Shown: piece after piece, positions 1 through 7,599 of the stretch
Layout: each line of letters starts with the position of its first letter
Numbering within the stretch: position 1 is the first letter of the stretch
Assembly: GCA_020847175.1 (NCBI GenBank)
Contig: JADLCM010000029.1
Span: 1-38,619, forward strand
Origin: Phycisphaerales bacterium
Lineage (GTDB): Bacteria; Planctomycetota; Phycisphaerae; Phycisphaerales; UBA1924
Direction: 5' to 3'
DNA: 38,619 nt
Position numbers and translations under genes: made by a program
The notes under the pieces: model-generated
What the model was told of the DNA's origin: nothing
Database searches by the model: none
Seen by the model: the letters and a program-made list of their open reading frames with translations, nothing else

Positions 1-55
1 ACCCATCCATCATCGCGTCCAGCAGCCCACGCCCCGCGTTCGTCCGTTCCGACAT
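1..55 (-). CDS. N-terminal start of an unidentified gene (runs off the window)
   Basis: An ATG on the minus strand at 55-53 opens a frame that stays open to the window edge (MSERTNAGRGLLDAMMDG). A GGAGG Shine-Dalgarno sequence lies about 6 nt upstream on that strand (within 62-68), which is the main support. Only 18 residues are visible, so no function can be given. It is divergent from the truncated DUF5655-type gene that begins just to the right; a junction between the two would explain why that gene lacks its N-terminal part. Confidence 0.4.
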   Translation of the reverse strand, partial: MSERTNAGRGLLDAMMDG

Positions 56-66
56 GACGAGCCTCC

Positions 67-837
67 GTGCTTGCCCACGCACTCTACTCGATCACGCGAA
101 ATGCTGGGTTGTTCAGAGATCCCTACAAGAAGTCGAGCAGCGAGAACATCATCAACCAGGGCCTTTTCTACTTGAACTGGCTTCTGGACCACCAGGCCGA
201 GTTCACGTTGCTTGTCATGAAGAAGATCTCACCGGACGCTGCGAAAGAGATTGACTTCGCCAACGCGCGCGTCCTGTGCATCGCCAGTGACTTCACGCGA
301 TATGACGAGCACGCAATCGGCGTGATGGGTCGGAGCATCGAACTCATCCGCTATCGCATGTACCTGCCAGACCTCGTGCTCCTCGAAGCAGCCAGCCTGC
401 CGGCTGCGTTCGAGCCCGGACCCGGATCATCGGCTTCATCGCCCTCGCTGCCCAACGCACCTGGGGGCCAGTCCGAAGTGCCCTCGCAGATGTCCAAGCT
501 CAACGCGGCAACCCTCGCACGGCTCGACGAGCTGCGGGGGTTCACCCGTTCGCTGGGCGACGACGTTGAAGAGAAGATGCTGAAGTGGTACTTTCGCTAT
601 CGGCGGCTGCGCAACTTCGCGTCCATCGAACTCGGAACGAAGAAGCAGGCGATCTCCCTGTACCTTGTTCTCGATCCGCAGATGTTCGCAGACCGAATCG
701 CACATGATCCAGGTCAAAGATACCGCGACGTGAGTGCGATCGGTCACATGGGCACCGGGGACTTGGAGTTCACGATCCGAGCAGACGCGGACCTCGACGA
801 CGCCAAGAAGCTCATCGAAGCGGCTTACCGAGGATGA
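67..837 (+). CDS. 5'-truncated DUF5655 / PDDEXK-like protein
   Basis: 256 residues from a GTG at 67. Residues about 20-105 (PYKKSSSENIINQGLFYLNW, then the IDFANARVLCIASDFTRYDEHAIG stretch) resemble the second half of the DUF91-like nuclease fold seen in proteins that carry a C-terminal DUF5655 domain. Residues about 150-256, ending GTGDLEFTIRADADLDDAKK, resemble DUF5655. Complete relatives have a further N-terminal part with the first strand and acidic residues of the PD-(D/E)XK core and an E-Y-K motif; here the equivalent reads D-P-Y-K-K and the frame is closed by a TGA at 55-57. The nuclease-like core therefore looks truncated and probably inactive. The GTG start is only the first in-frame option and has no good ribosome binding site. 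Likely a gene remnant. The following 236 nt (838-1073) hold nothing I recognise. Confidence 0.6.
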   Translation: MLAHALYSITRNAGLFRDPYKKSSSENIINQGLFYLNWLLDHQAEFTLLVMKKISPDAAKEIDFANARVLCIASDFTRYDEHAIGVMGRSIELIRYRMYLPDLVLLEAASLPAAFEPGPGSSASSPSLPNAPGGQSEVPSQMSKLNAATLARLDELRGFTRSLGDDVEEKMLKWYFRYRRLRNFASIELGTKKQAISLYLVLDPQMFADRIAHDPGQRYRDVSAIGHMGTGDLEFTIRADADLDDAKKLIEAAYRG

Positions 838-1073
838 CGGCGGCGCGCCGGGCCGATGTGCGCGGTGCTCAGCAATGCCTCGGAAGTGGCGTTCGGCCTT
901 GCACCGCAGGTCGCGCGATTCGAGAAGCGCTCGCATCCGACGGCGCGGCGCAATGCCGTCCCTGCTCGTGAGAGCGGGAGTGGCGGGGGGGGGCTTGCGG
1001 CTTCGCCTGAGATCGGCATCTGTCTCCAGGAATGTGACCAACCCCGGCTCGCGGCTCGGATAGGCTTCTACGA

Positions 1074-1672
1074 TTGAGCGTGGCAGATGACAGTCAGTTC
1101 CGGATTGATGTCCTCCAGCGCATGGTCGATGCTGTGGAACAGGTTCGTCAACGACTCGTCAAAGCCTGCAACGCGCTCGCCCGCGCCGGCGTGCCGTACG
1201 CCGTCGCGGGAGGCAACGCGGTCGCCGCGTGGGTCGCGACCATCGACACGGCCGCCGTGAGAAACACCCAGGACGTGGACGTGCTGATCCGGCGCTCGGA
1301 CTTCGATGCGGTTCTGCGCGCGATGGAGTCGGCGGGGTTCGTCCATCGCAAGGCGGCGGGAATCGACCTCTTTCTCGACCATGCCGGAGCCGGCCCGCGC
1401 GATGCTGTGCATATCATCTACGCCGGGGAGGTGGTTCGTGCCGGAGAGCCCGCGCCCAAACCCGAAATCTCGGAAGCAATCGATCTGGCGGGCGTTCGAT
1501 TCCTATCACTCGAAGCGCTTGTCCGCACCAAGCTCACGGCCTTTCGCCGTCAGGACCAGGTCCACCTGCTCGACCTGCTCGGCGTCGGGTTGATCGATGT
1601 GACCTGGCCCTCCCGTTCAGCCCGGTTCTTGGCGCGCGGCTTCAGGAACTCCTCGACAATCCGGACGTGTAA
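1074..1672 (+). pseudogene. Nucleotidyltransferase-family protein, frameshifted near the C-terminus
   Basis: The frame from TTG 1074 (or GTG 1080) encodes a MNT-like nucleotidyltransferase: helical N-terminus, the YAVAGGNAVAAW glycine motif, then TQDVDVLIRRSDFD with the D-x-D metal site, and SLEALVRTKLTAFRRQDQVH typical of the family. The family tail, an xxLGARLQELLDNPD-type ending, is present but in the -1 frame, ending at a TAA at 1670-1672. One missing base near 1612-1618 (CGTTCAGC; CGTTTCAGC would read F-S-P-V-L-G) explains this. Read without correction, translation runs on to 1904 through sequence that does not look coding. It is either a real frameshift or a sequencing error. Cellular role unknown; related proteins occur both in toxin-antitoxin contexts and alone, and no HEPN partner is adjacent. 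Confidence 0.65.
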
Positions 1673-2211
1673 GTCGCAATCAAGGGCGGCGGCACACCCT
1701 CGGATCGGCGCTGCTCTCGCCGCTCAGGGCGCAGGCCCTGCGAGCGTCCTACCCCCGTCGGCTCGCCAGAGTGTCTTGCGGTTACGTAGACCCCCAGCGC
1801 GGACCAGTACTTCCGCGCCCTGCAAGTCCTCCCAGGTTCCACTGGAACTCCGCGGGTGGCTCGATTCGAGGTCCGGTTCTAGGTTCCCTCCTTTGGGTCT
1901 CTGAGCGTTCCGACGCGCGGCGGTCGCCCTCGCCCCAGTCAACAACCCGACATACCTTACATACACCGATCCTATACCGGCACAACATTGTGGCCGTCGA
2001 AGCACGAAACCTGCGACGTTCGCCGGCAAGCCCTCCCGCGTTTATACCGGGTCGCTTTGCCGGGTTCGCAGGTGTGCGCTCCAGCCGCGAGCGTATAATC
2101 ACCCGACGCGGCCTGCATCTTGTAGAGCAGGCGCGTGAACCCGAGGCCGATCCCGCCCGAGAGTGATCGTCGTCGGTAAGCACTGCACTCTCGGATTCTG
2201 GATCGTGTTCC
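1673..2211 (+). other. Intergenic region upstream of the RRM gene
   Basis: About 540 nt without a convincing gene. Frames crossing it lack family resemblance and coding-like composition. The stretch 1940-2100 is richer in A/T than its surroundings and includes CATACCTTACATACACC and TTTATACC, so promoter elements probably lie here. The last 110 nt before the RRM start would be its 5' leader; I could not see a known riboswitch in it. Confidence 0.5.
2094..2099 (+). promoter_or_regulatory. Candidate -10 element of the RRM gene
   Basis: A consensus TATAAT sits 113 nt upstream of the RRM start codon in otherwise GC-rich DNA. No clear TTGACA-like -35 element is found 16-18 nt upstream, so only the -10 is marked. 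If used, the mRNA would have a leader of about 105 nt. Confidence 0.35.
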
Positions 2212-2646
2212 ATGCGGATTTACGTCGGCAATCTCCCTTTCAGCGTTTCGGATGACGAACTCAACCAGCTCTTCAGCCAGTATGGCGCGGTCGTGTCGGC
2301 CCGCGTCATCACTGACCGCGAGACGGGCCGCTCCCGCGGCTTTGGTTTCGTCGAGATGGGCGATGCCGAAGGCAACGCCGCAATCACCGCCCTCAACGGC
2401 CAGGAAATGGGCGGGCGTGGCCTCGTTGTGAATGAAGCCCGCGAGCGCCAGGCGGGCGGCGGCTTCGGCGGCGGCGGTGGTGGTGGTCGCGGCGGCTTCG
2501 GCGGCGGCGGCGGTGGTCGCGGCGGCTTCGGTGGCGGCCGGGGTGGCGGCGGCGGCGGTGGCCGCGGCGGCTACGGCGGCGGCGGCGGCGGTGGTGGCCG
2601 CGGCGGCTACGGCGGCGGCAGCGGCGGCAGCGGCGGCGGCTGGTAA
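2212..2646 (+). CDS. RRM RNA-binding protein with Gly-rich tail
   Basis: 144 residues. Residues 1-75 form a single RNA recognition motif: RNP2 is IYVGNL (3-8) and RNP1 is RGFGFVEM (about 42-49), with the aromatic residues that stack on RNA bases. The remaining 65 residues are almost pure Gly with Arg, Phe and Tyr in RGG/GGF/GGY repeats, as in bacterial and plant glycine-rich RNA-binding proteins. Such proteins bind single-stranded RNA and are often cold- or stress-responsive; that role is inferred here from the family. It stands alone, followed by a strong hairpin and then the convergent uvrC. The start ATG is fixed by the RRM beginning at residue 2-3. Confidence 0.93.
   Translation: MRIYVGNLPFSVSDDELNQLFSQYGAVVSARVITDRETGRSRGFGFVEMGDAEGNAAITALNGQEMGGRGLVVNEARERQAGGGFGGGGGGGRGGFGGGGGGRGGFGGGRGGGGGGGRGGYGGGGGGGGRGGYGGGSGGSGGGW
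2452..2640 (+). repeat. GGC/GGT low-complexity repeat inside the RRM gene
   Basis: A degenerate (GGC/GGT)n tract with interspersed CGC, TTC and TAC codons that encodes the Gly-rich tail. Its triplet composition keeps other frames open, giving long Ala-rich or Arg/His-rich spurious frames on both strands. Length changes by slippage are likely between strains. Confidence 0.85.
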
Positions 2647-2675
2647 CCCGGCTCGTCCAACCCAAGCACTTCTGC

Positions 2676-2710
2676 GTGGCCCGGGCATCCCCCCGGGCCA
2701 CAGCACTTTT
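2676..2710 (+). terminator. Hairpin terminator after the RRM gene
   Basis: GTGGCCCGGG (2676-2685), loop CATCCC, CCCGGGCCAC (2692-2701): a perfect 10-bp GC-rich stem, followed within 6 nt by TTTT at 2707-2710. It lies 30 nt after the RRM stop codon and just before the convergent end of uvrC. Confidence 0.7.
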
Positions 2711-2767
2711 GCCCCCGACCCTGGACGCCGCGCAAACCCCATCGGCCCGCTGTGCCCCCCGCCGCGA

Positions 2768-4195
2768 CTATTCCTCCAACGTGCGTTTGCGGCGAAGAAC
2801 GCCGTGATAGTGCTGCGCAAAGCGATGCGCCTCGTCGCGCACCTGCTGCAGGAGCCGCAGTCCCGGGTTCTCTCGCCCGACGCGGACGGGTTCGCTGCGG
2901 CGCTGCACGAAGACCAGTTCCTCTTTCTTCGCCAGCGCGATGACCATGGGAGGCTTGACGCCCAGCGTGTCGAACGCCTCCAACGCCGCGTGCAGTTGCC
3001 CGAGCCCGCCGTCGATCAGGATCACATCGGGGTAGAGCTCCGCGCCCGCGCCGGCCTCGCGGTAACGCCGGCTGACGACTTCGCGGATCGCCATGTAGTC
3101 ATCGTTGCGGACGCTGCGGATCCGGAAGCGCCGGTACTCGTCCTTGAACGGGCGCCCGTCGATGAACGACACCTTGCTGCCGACCGTCTCTCCGCCCTGG
3201 AGATGCGCGATGTCGATCCCCTCGATGCAGCGGATCGGCGACTCAGTGCCCAGCATGCGCTGCAGCGCCTTCAGGCCCTTTCCAGGGTCGATGTACGAGA
3301 TTTCCTGCTCGGGCTGCCATCCGTCGCCGGTGGTCGCCCGTTCGTGCAGGCGTTCGAGCGCGCGCGCCTGGTCGCGCAGGGCCGCCGCCCGTTCGTACTC
3401 GCGTGCCTCGCTCGCGGCCTGCATGTCGGCCCGCATCTCGCGGAGGACTTCCGACCGCCTGACATTGAGCACGCGCATGAACCGATCCACGTCGCGCCGG
3501 TAGGCTTCCTTGCCGATCCGATCGGCGCACGGCGCCGAGCAGCGCCCGATCGCGTGCAGCAGGCAGGGCCGGAAACGCCTGTTCTTCTCCTCGCCCTCGA
3601 TGATGTCCAGCGCGCAGGTGCGGTACTTGAAGACTCGCTGCAGCACATCAACCGCGATGTGCAGGGCGGCGGGCGCCGTGAAGGGCCCGAAGACCCTGGC
3701 CCCGCGATACTCCTCGCTCATCGGTTCGCGCGTCACGATCACCCGCGGAAAGTCCTCGCGCTGCGTCACCACGAGGTACGGAAAGCTCTTGCCGTCCGTC
3801 ATGCGCTGGTTGTACTTCGGTGCGATGTCTTTGATCAGCCGGTTCTCGGCCAGCAGCGCCTCCCACGGCGAGTCGCAGACCAGCGTATCGAAATCATGCA
3901 CGGCCTCCAGCATCGGCTGCTTGGCGGGGCCGAGATCGGCGCTGGGCACGAAGTAGCTGGAGACCCGGTCGGGCAGGTTCTGGGCCTTGCCCACGTACAG
4001 CACCACCCCGGCGTGGTCCTTCATCAGGTAGACGCCGGGTCGGGCCGGTAGTTCGCGGGACTTCCGCAGCAGGCGCAGGATGCGCTCCTCACGCGACTCC
4101 GTGCCCCATGCCGGCGGGGCGTCCGCGGGCAGAAAGCCCTCATCGTCGGGCATCGGCGGGCCGGGGTCTTCACGCACGGTCGATGGTATGGACAT
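2768..4195 (-). CDS. uvrC: UvrC excinuclease subunit, short form
   Basis: 475 residues. Nucleotide excision repair nuclease that cuts on both sides of a lesion held by UvrB. A GIY-YIG domain begins at about residue 52 (PGVYLMKD, then LYVGKAQNL) for the 3' cut. A UVR/UvrB-contact segment is visible at EYERAAALRDQARALERL. The RNase H-like half for the 5' cut has GIDIAHLQGG, VILIDGGLGQLHAA and RDEAHRFAQHYH, supplying the D/D/H triad. The protein ends LRRKRTLEE just after this domain, so the C-terminal (HhH)2 DNA-binding module of typical 600-residue UvrC is absent. It follows dnaE2 on the same strand after 147 nt, so co-expression with the lesion-bypass genes is possible. An ATG 45 nt further in is an alternative start. 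Confidence 0.93.
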   Translation of the reverse strand: MSIPSTVREDPGPPMPDDEGFLPADAPPAWGTESREERILRLLRKSRELPARPGVYLMKDHAGVVLYVGKAQNLPDRVSSYFVPSADLGPAKQPMLEAVHDFDTLVCDSPWEALLAENRLIKDIAPKYNQRMTDGKSFPYLVVTQREDFPRVIVTREPMSEEYRGARVFGPFTAPAALHIAVDVLQRVFKYRTCALDIIEGEEKNRRFRPCLLHAIGRCSAPCADRIGKEAYRRDVDRFMRVLNVRRSEVLREMRADMQAASEAREYERAAALRDQARALERLHERATTGDGWQPEQEISYIDPGKGLKALQRMLGTESPIRCIEGIDIAHLQGGETVGSKVSFIDGRPFKDEYRRFRIRSVRNDDYMAIREVVSRRYREAGAGAELYPDVILIDGGLGQLHAALEAFDTLGVKPPMVIALAKKEELVFVQRRSEPVRVGRENPGLRLLQQVRDEAHRFAQHYHGVLRRKRTLEE

Positions 4196-4294
4196 GCCCG
4201 CCGCTTGCTTTCCTCAGTGCGCCGGGCCGCCCCTTCCGGCCCTCGTGTGCAGCCTCGTTCCGCGCGCCATGTTCACGCCGCCCTTCCGGTCCCC

Positions 4295-4339
4295 CACTCC
4301 TCCCGCTTCAGCACTCCCGCACTCGTTCACTGCTTCACT
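4295..4339. repeat. CACT array with 8-bp period
   Basis: CACT occurs at 4312, 4320, 4328 and 4336, exactly 8 bp apart, with a further copy at 4295 (17 bp earlier). It occupies the dnaE2-uvrC gap, starting next to the dnaE2 stop codon. The function is unknown; it could be a protein-binding array or a simple decayed tandem repeat. Confidence 0.5.
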
Positions 4340-4342
4340 TCC

Positions 4343-7300
4343 CTAATGAAAGTCCCTCGACTCCGACTCCAGCCCCCCCAGCATGTGATCGATCGCGCCG
4401 GCGTGCTCCACCTGCACATGCACCACCGCCCCGGCGCGTTCAACGCGCCCGCTGACCAGGAGCGTCGAGGCGTGGCGCACCGCCGCCTTGAATCGCTCGA
4501 ACACGCGCGGGCGCACGATGAGGTTCGCAATCCCCGTCTCGTCCTCGATGGTGACAAAGACGATGCCGGAGGCCGTGCCCGGCCTCTGTCGCACCAGCAC
4601 CATGCCCGCCACCCGCACCCGCGTGCCGTGGGCACACATGTCCTCGTCGGCAAGTTGCCGGGCCGGCATCACCCGGCGCCGATCCAGTTCGGCGCGGATA
4701 AATGACACCGGGTGCGCCCTGAGCGAGAGCCCCGTCGCCTGGTAGTCCTGCGCAACCACGGAAGCCGGCGCGAGCACCGGCAGCACGGCCGGGGGCTCCA
4801 CGGGGTTGAGCCGGTCGAGCAGAGGCGCCCCTTCCGGCGGCTGCACCTGCACCGACCACAGCGCGTGCTGCCGGTCAAGATTGAGCGAGGTCAGCGCATC
4901 GGCCCGCGCCAGGGCCCGCAGGGCATGGTCCGGCATCCCGATGCGACGGCGCAGATCATCCACCGAGGCGTACGGCCCGGCCCGGTCACGCTCCGCCGCG
5001 ACGGCTTCACCATGATCCTGCGCGAGCCCGCGCACCAGGCGCATGCCCAGGCGCAGCGCCGACGCGCCCGCGGCCCCGGGCTCCAGCGTGCAGTCCCAGC
5101 GGCTGGCGTTCATGTCGATGGCCCGCACCTCCACCCCGTGCTCCTGCGCATCACGCACGATCTGCGCCGGCTGATAGAAGCCCATCGGCTGGCTGTTGAG
5201 CAGCGCCGCCGCGAACGCGCACGGGTAGTGGTGCTTCAACCAGCACGACACGTACACCAGCAGCGCGAACGACGCGGCGTGCGACTCCGGAAACCCGTAC
5301 TCGCTGAAACCCTTGATCTGCTCAAAGCAGCGCGAGGCAAAGTCTTCGTCATACCCGCGCGCCGCCATGCCCCGCATCAGTTTCTCCCCGAAGCGCTCGA
5401 TGAGGTCGCCCTTTCGCTTCCACGCGGCCATCGCGCGACGCAGCTGGTCCGCCTCGCCCGGCGTGAACCCCGCCGCCACGATCGCGAGCTGCATCGCCTG
5501 CTCCTGGAAGAGCGGCACGCCCAGCGTTCGGCCCAGCACCGCGCGCACCGCCTCGTTGGGATAGGCCACCGCCTCCTCCCCGTTCCGCCGGCGCAGGTAC
5601 GGGTGCACCATCTTTCCCTGGATCGGCCCCGGACGCACGATCGCGACCTCGATCACCAGGTCATAGAAGCACCGCGGACGCAGGCGCGGCAGCATGGCCA
5701 TCTGCGCCCGGCTCTCGATCTGGAACACCCCCACCGTATCCGCGCGGCAGATCATGTCATACACCGGCGCATCCTCCGCAGGCACGCTCGCCAGCGTGAG
5801 CGCACGCCCGTGATGTTCGCGCACCAGTTCAAACGCCTTGCGGATGCACGTGAGCATGCCCAGCCCGAGGCAATCCACCTTGAGCATCCCCACCGCGTCG
5901 ATATCGTCCTTGTCCCACTCGATCACCGTGCGGTCGGGCATCGCCGCGTTCTCGATGGGCACGAGTTCGCAGAGCGCCTCGTGCGCCATCACGAAGCCTC
6001 CGACGTGCTGCGAGCGATGACGCGGAAAACCGATGATCTGGCGGCACAAGTGCAGCGTGAGCCGGATGGTGCGGTCGCGGGGGTCCAGCCCGGCCGCCGC
6101 CAGCGCGCCTTCGTCCACCGCGCCCCCGTCCCACCAACTCAGGGTCTTGGCGAGCCGGTCCACGCAGTCGAGCGAGAGCCCCATCGCCTTGCCCACGTCG
6201 CGAATGGCCGAGCGACCGCGGTACGAAATGATCTCCGAGGTCAGCGCGGCACGCTGACGCCCGTACTTGCGATAGATGTACTGGATCACCTCCTCCCGGC
6301 GCTCGTGCTCAAAGTCGATGTCGATGTCCGGGGGCTCGTTGCGCTCGCGGCTGATGAATCGCTCAAAGAGCAGGCTGGCCCGGTCGGGATCAACCGAGGT
6401 CACTCCCAGGCAGTAGCAGACCGCCGAGTTCGCCGCCGCCCCGCGCCCCTGGCAGAGAATCTCCCGCCATGCTCCGGCGGGGGGTGTGCCCGGGGTCTCC
6501 TCGCCCGTGCGGGCGTAGCGCACCAGGTCATGCACCGTCAGAAAGTACGGGGCGTAGTTCAGCTCGTCGATCAGCGCGAGTTCGTGCTCCAGGGAATCGT
6601 GCACCTTTTGGGGCACGCCCCCGGGGTAGCGCGAGCCCGCGCCGAGCCTCACGAGGTCACGCAGGTGCCCGATCGGCGTCGCCCCCTCGGGCACGATCTC
6701 GTGCGGATATTCGTAGCGCACCTGGTCGAGAGAAAACCCCCGGCAGCGCCGCGCGATCTCCGCAGACCGCTCCAGCGCCCCCGCTTGACCTGCAAAGAGG
6801 CGGAACATCTCCTCGGGGGCCTTGAGATGACGCTCCGCATTGGGCGCAAGCGCGTACCCCGCCCCGTCGATCCGCACTCCACGCCTGATGCACGTGAGCA
6901 CATCCTGCAGCGGGCGACGCTCAGGCGCGTGGTAGAGCACGGCATTGGTTGCTGCAAGCGGCACGCGGCACGCCGCGCTCCACTCGAGCGCCCGCCCGGT
7001 GTGGGCGTGATCGAGCCCGTCGTAACGTCGCCGGATCGCCAACGACAGCCCTTCACCAAACGCCTCACGCAGGCGATGCAGATGCTCGCCGAAGCGGGGG
7101 TCGGGCCGGTCGGGGGGCAGGGCGAGCGCCATCAGGCCCTTGGCATGGTCCAGCAGATCCACCAGCCCGAGGTCACACTCCCCCTTCTCTGCCCGGCGCT
7201 TGCCCGACGTGAGCAGTCGGCAGAGACGCGCGTACGAGGCCCGGTCTGTGGGGTACACAAGCACCTCCCGCCCCGGCGGGTCCCGCATCACGATGCGGCA

Positions 7301-7597
7301 GCCGACCACGAGGCGCACCCCGTGCTCCCGGGCCGCCACGTGCGCCCGCACAATGCCCCCCAGCGTGTTGGTGTCGGTGAGGGCGATCGCCTCGAGGCCG
7401 AGCTCGCCCGCGCGGAGGACAAGCTCCTCGGGGTGGCTGGCCCCGTGCAGGAACGTAAAGTTGCTTGTCACGTCAAGTTCGGCATACGGCACGCCACCCC
7501 GCGCCGATCCGACAGGCCCCGGATCGGCCCCGGTCGCGGGCTCGGGCCCGGCCCGGAATGGATGCGGTCGCGGCTTGGGAGGCGGTTGTCCCGGCAT
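4343..7597 (-). CDS. dnaE2: Error-prone DNA polymerase DnaE2 (ImuC)
   Basis: 1084 residues, a C-family polymerase alpha subunit of the DnaE2/ImuC type that performs translesion synthesis with ImuA and ImuB. The N-terminal PHP domain has YAELDVTSNFTFLHGASHPE and ALTDTNTLGG, where metal-binding His residues of proofreading PHP domains are replaced, as is usual in DnaE2. The palm acidic motif PPDIDIDFEHERREEVIQ lies around residue 424. Helix-hairpin-helix and C-terminal OB-fold regions follow (GIVFVTIEDETGIANLIV near the end). The beta-clamp-binding C-terminus of replicative DnaE is missing, as expected. The ATG at 7597 lies 2 nt after the imuB stop; a GTG at 7603 overlapping that stop is an alternative. 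Translational coupling to imuB is likely. Confidence 0.95.
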   Translation of the reverse strand: MPGQPPPKPRPHPFRAGPEPATGADPGPVGSARGGVPYAELDVTSNFTFLHGASHPEELVLRAGELGLEAIALTDTNTLGGIVRAHVAAREHGVRLVVGCRIVMRDPPGREVLVYPTDRASYARLCRLLTSGKRRAEKGECDLGLVDLLDHAKGLMALALPPDRPDPRFGEHLHRLREAFGEGLSLAIRRRYDGLDHAHTGRALEWSAACRVPLAATNAVLYHAPERRPLQDVLTCIRRGVRIDGAGYALAPNAERHLKAPEEMFRLFAGQAGALERSAEIARRCRGFSLDQVRYEYPHEIVPEGATPIGHLRDLVRLGAGSRYPGGVPQKVHDSLEHELALIDELNYAPYFLTVHDLVRYARTGEETPGTPPAGAWREILCQGRGAAANSAVCYCLGVTSVDPDRASLLFERFISRERNEPPDIDIDFEHERREEVIQYIYRKYGRQRAALTSEIISYRGRSAIRDVGKAMGLSLDCVDRLAKTLSWWDGGAVDEGALAAAGLDPRDRTIRLTLHLCRQIIGFPRHRSQHVGGFVMAHEALCELVPIENAAMPDRTVIEWDKDDIDAVGMLKVDCLGLGMLTCIRKAFELVREHHGRALTLASVPAEDAPVYDMICRADTVGVFQIESRAQMAMLPRLRPRCFYDLVIEVAIVRPGPIQGKMVHPYLRRRNGEEAVAYPNEAVRAVLGRTLGVPLFQEQAMQLAIVAAGFTPGEADQLRRAMAAWKRKGDLIERFGEKLMRGMAARGYDEDFASRCFEQIKGFSEYGFPESHAASFALLVYVSCWLKHHYPCAFAAALLNSQPMGFYQPAQIVRDAQEHGVEVRAIDMNASRWDCTLEPGAAGASALRLGMRLVRGLAQDHGEAVAAERDRAGPYASVDDLRRRIGMPDHALRALARADALTSLNLDRQHALWSVQVQPPEGAPLLDRLNPVEPPAVLPVLAPASVVAQDYQATGLSLRAHPVSFIRAELDRRRVMPARQLADEDMCAHGTRVRVAGMVLVRQRPGTASGIVFVTIEDETGIANLIVRPRVFERFKAAVRHASTLLVSGRVERAGAVVHVQVEHAGAIDHMLGGLESESRDFH

Positions 7598-7599
7598 GC

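Noticed and set aside
1074..1904. Full-length 276-residue nucleotidyltransferase
   Set aside because: The last 90 residues of this reading are Arg/Ser/Pro-rich and unrelated to the family, whose own tail is in the -1 frame.
1972..2820. Ala-rich frame on the minus strand and a similar plus-strand frame from 2432
   Set aside because: Both come from reading the GGC/GGT repeat and uvrC in wrong frames.
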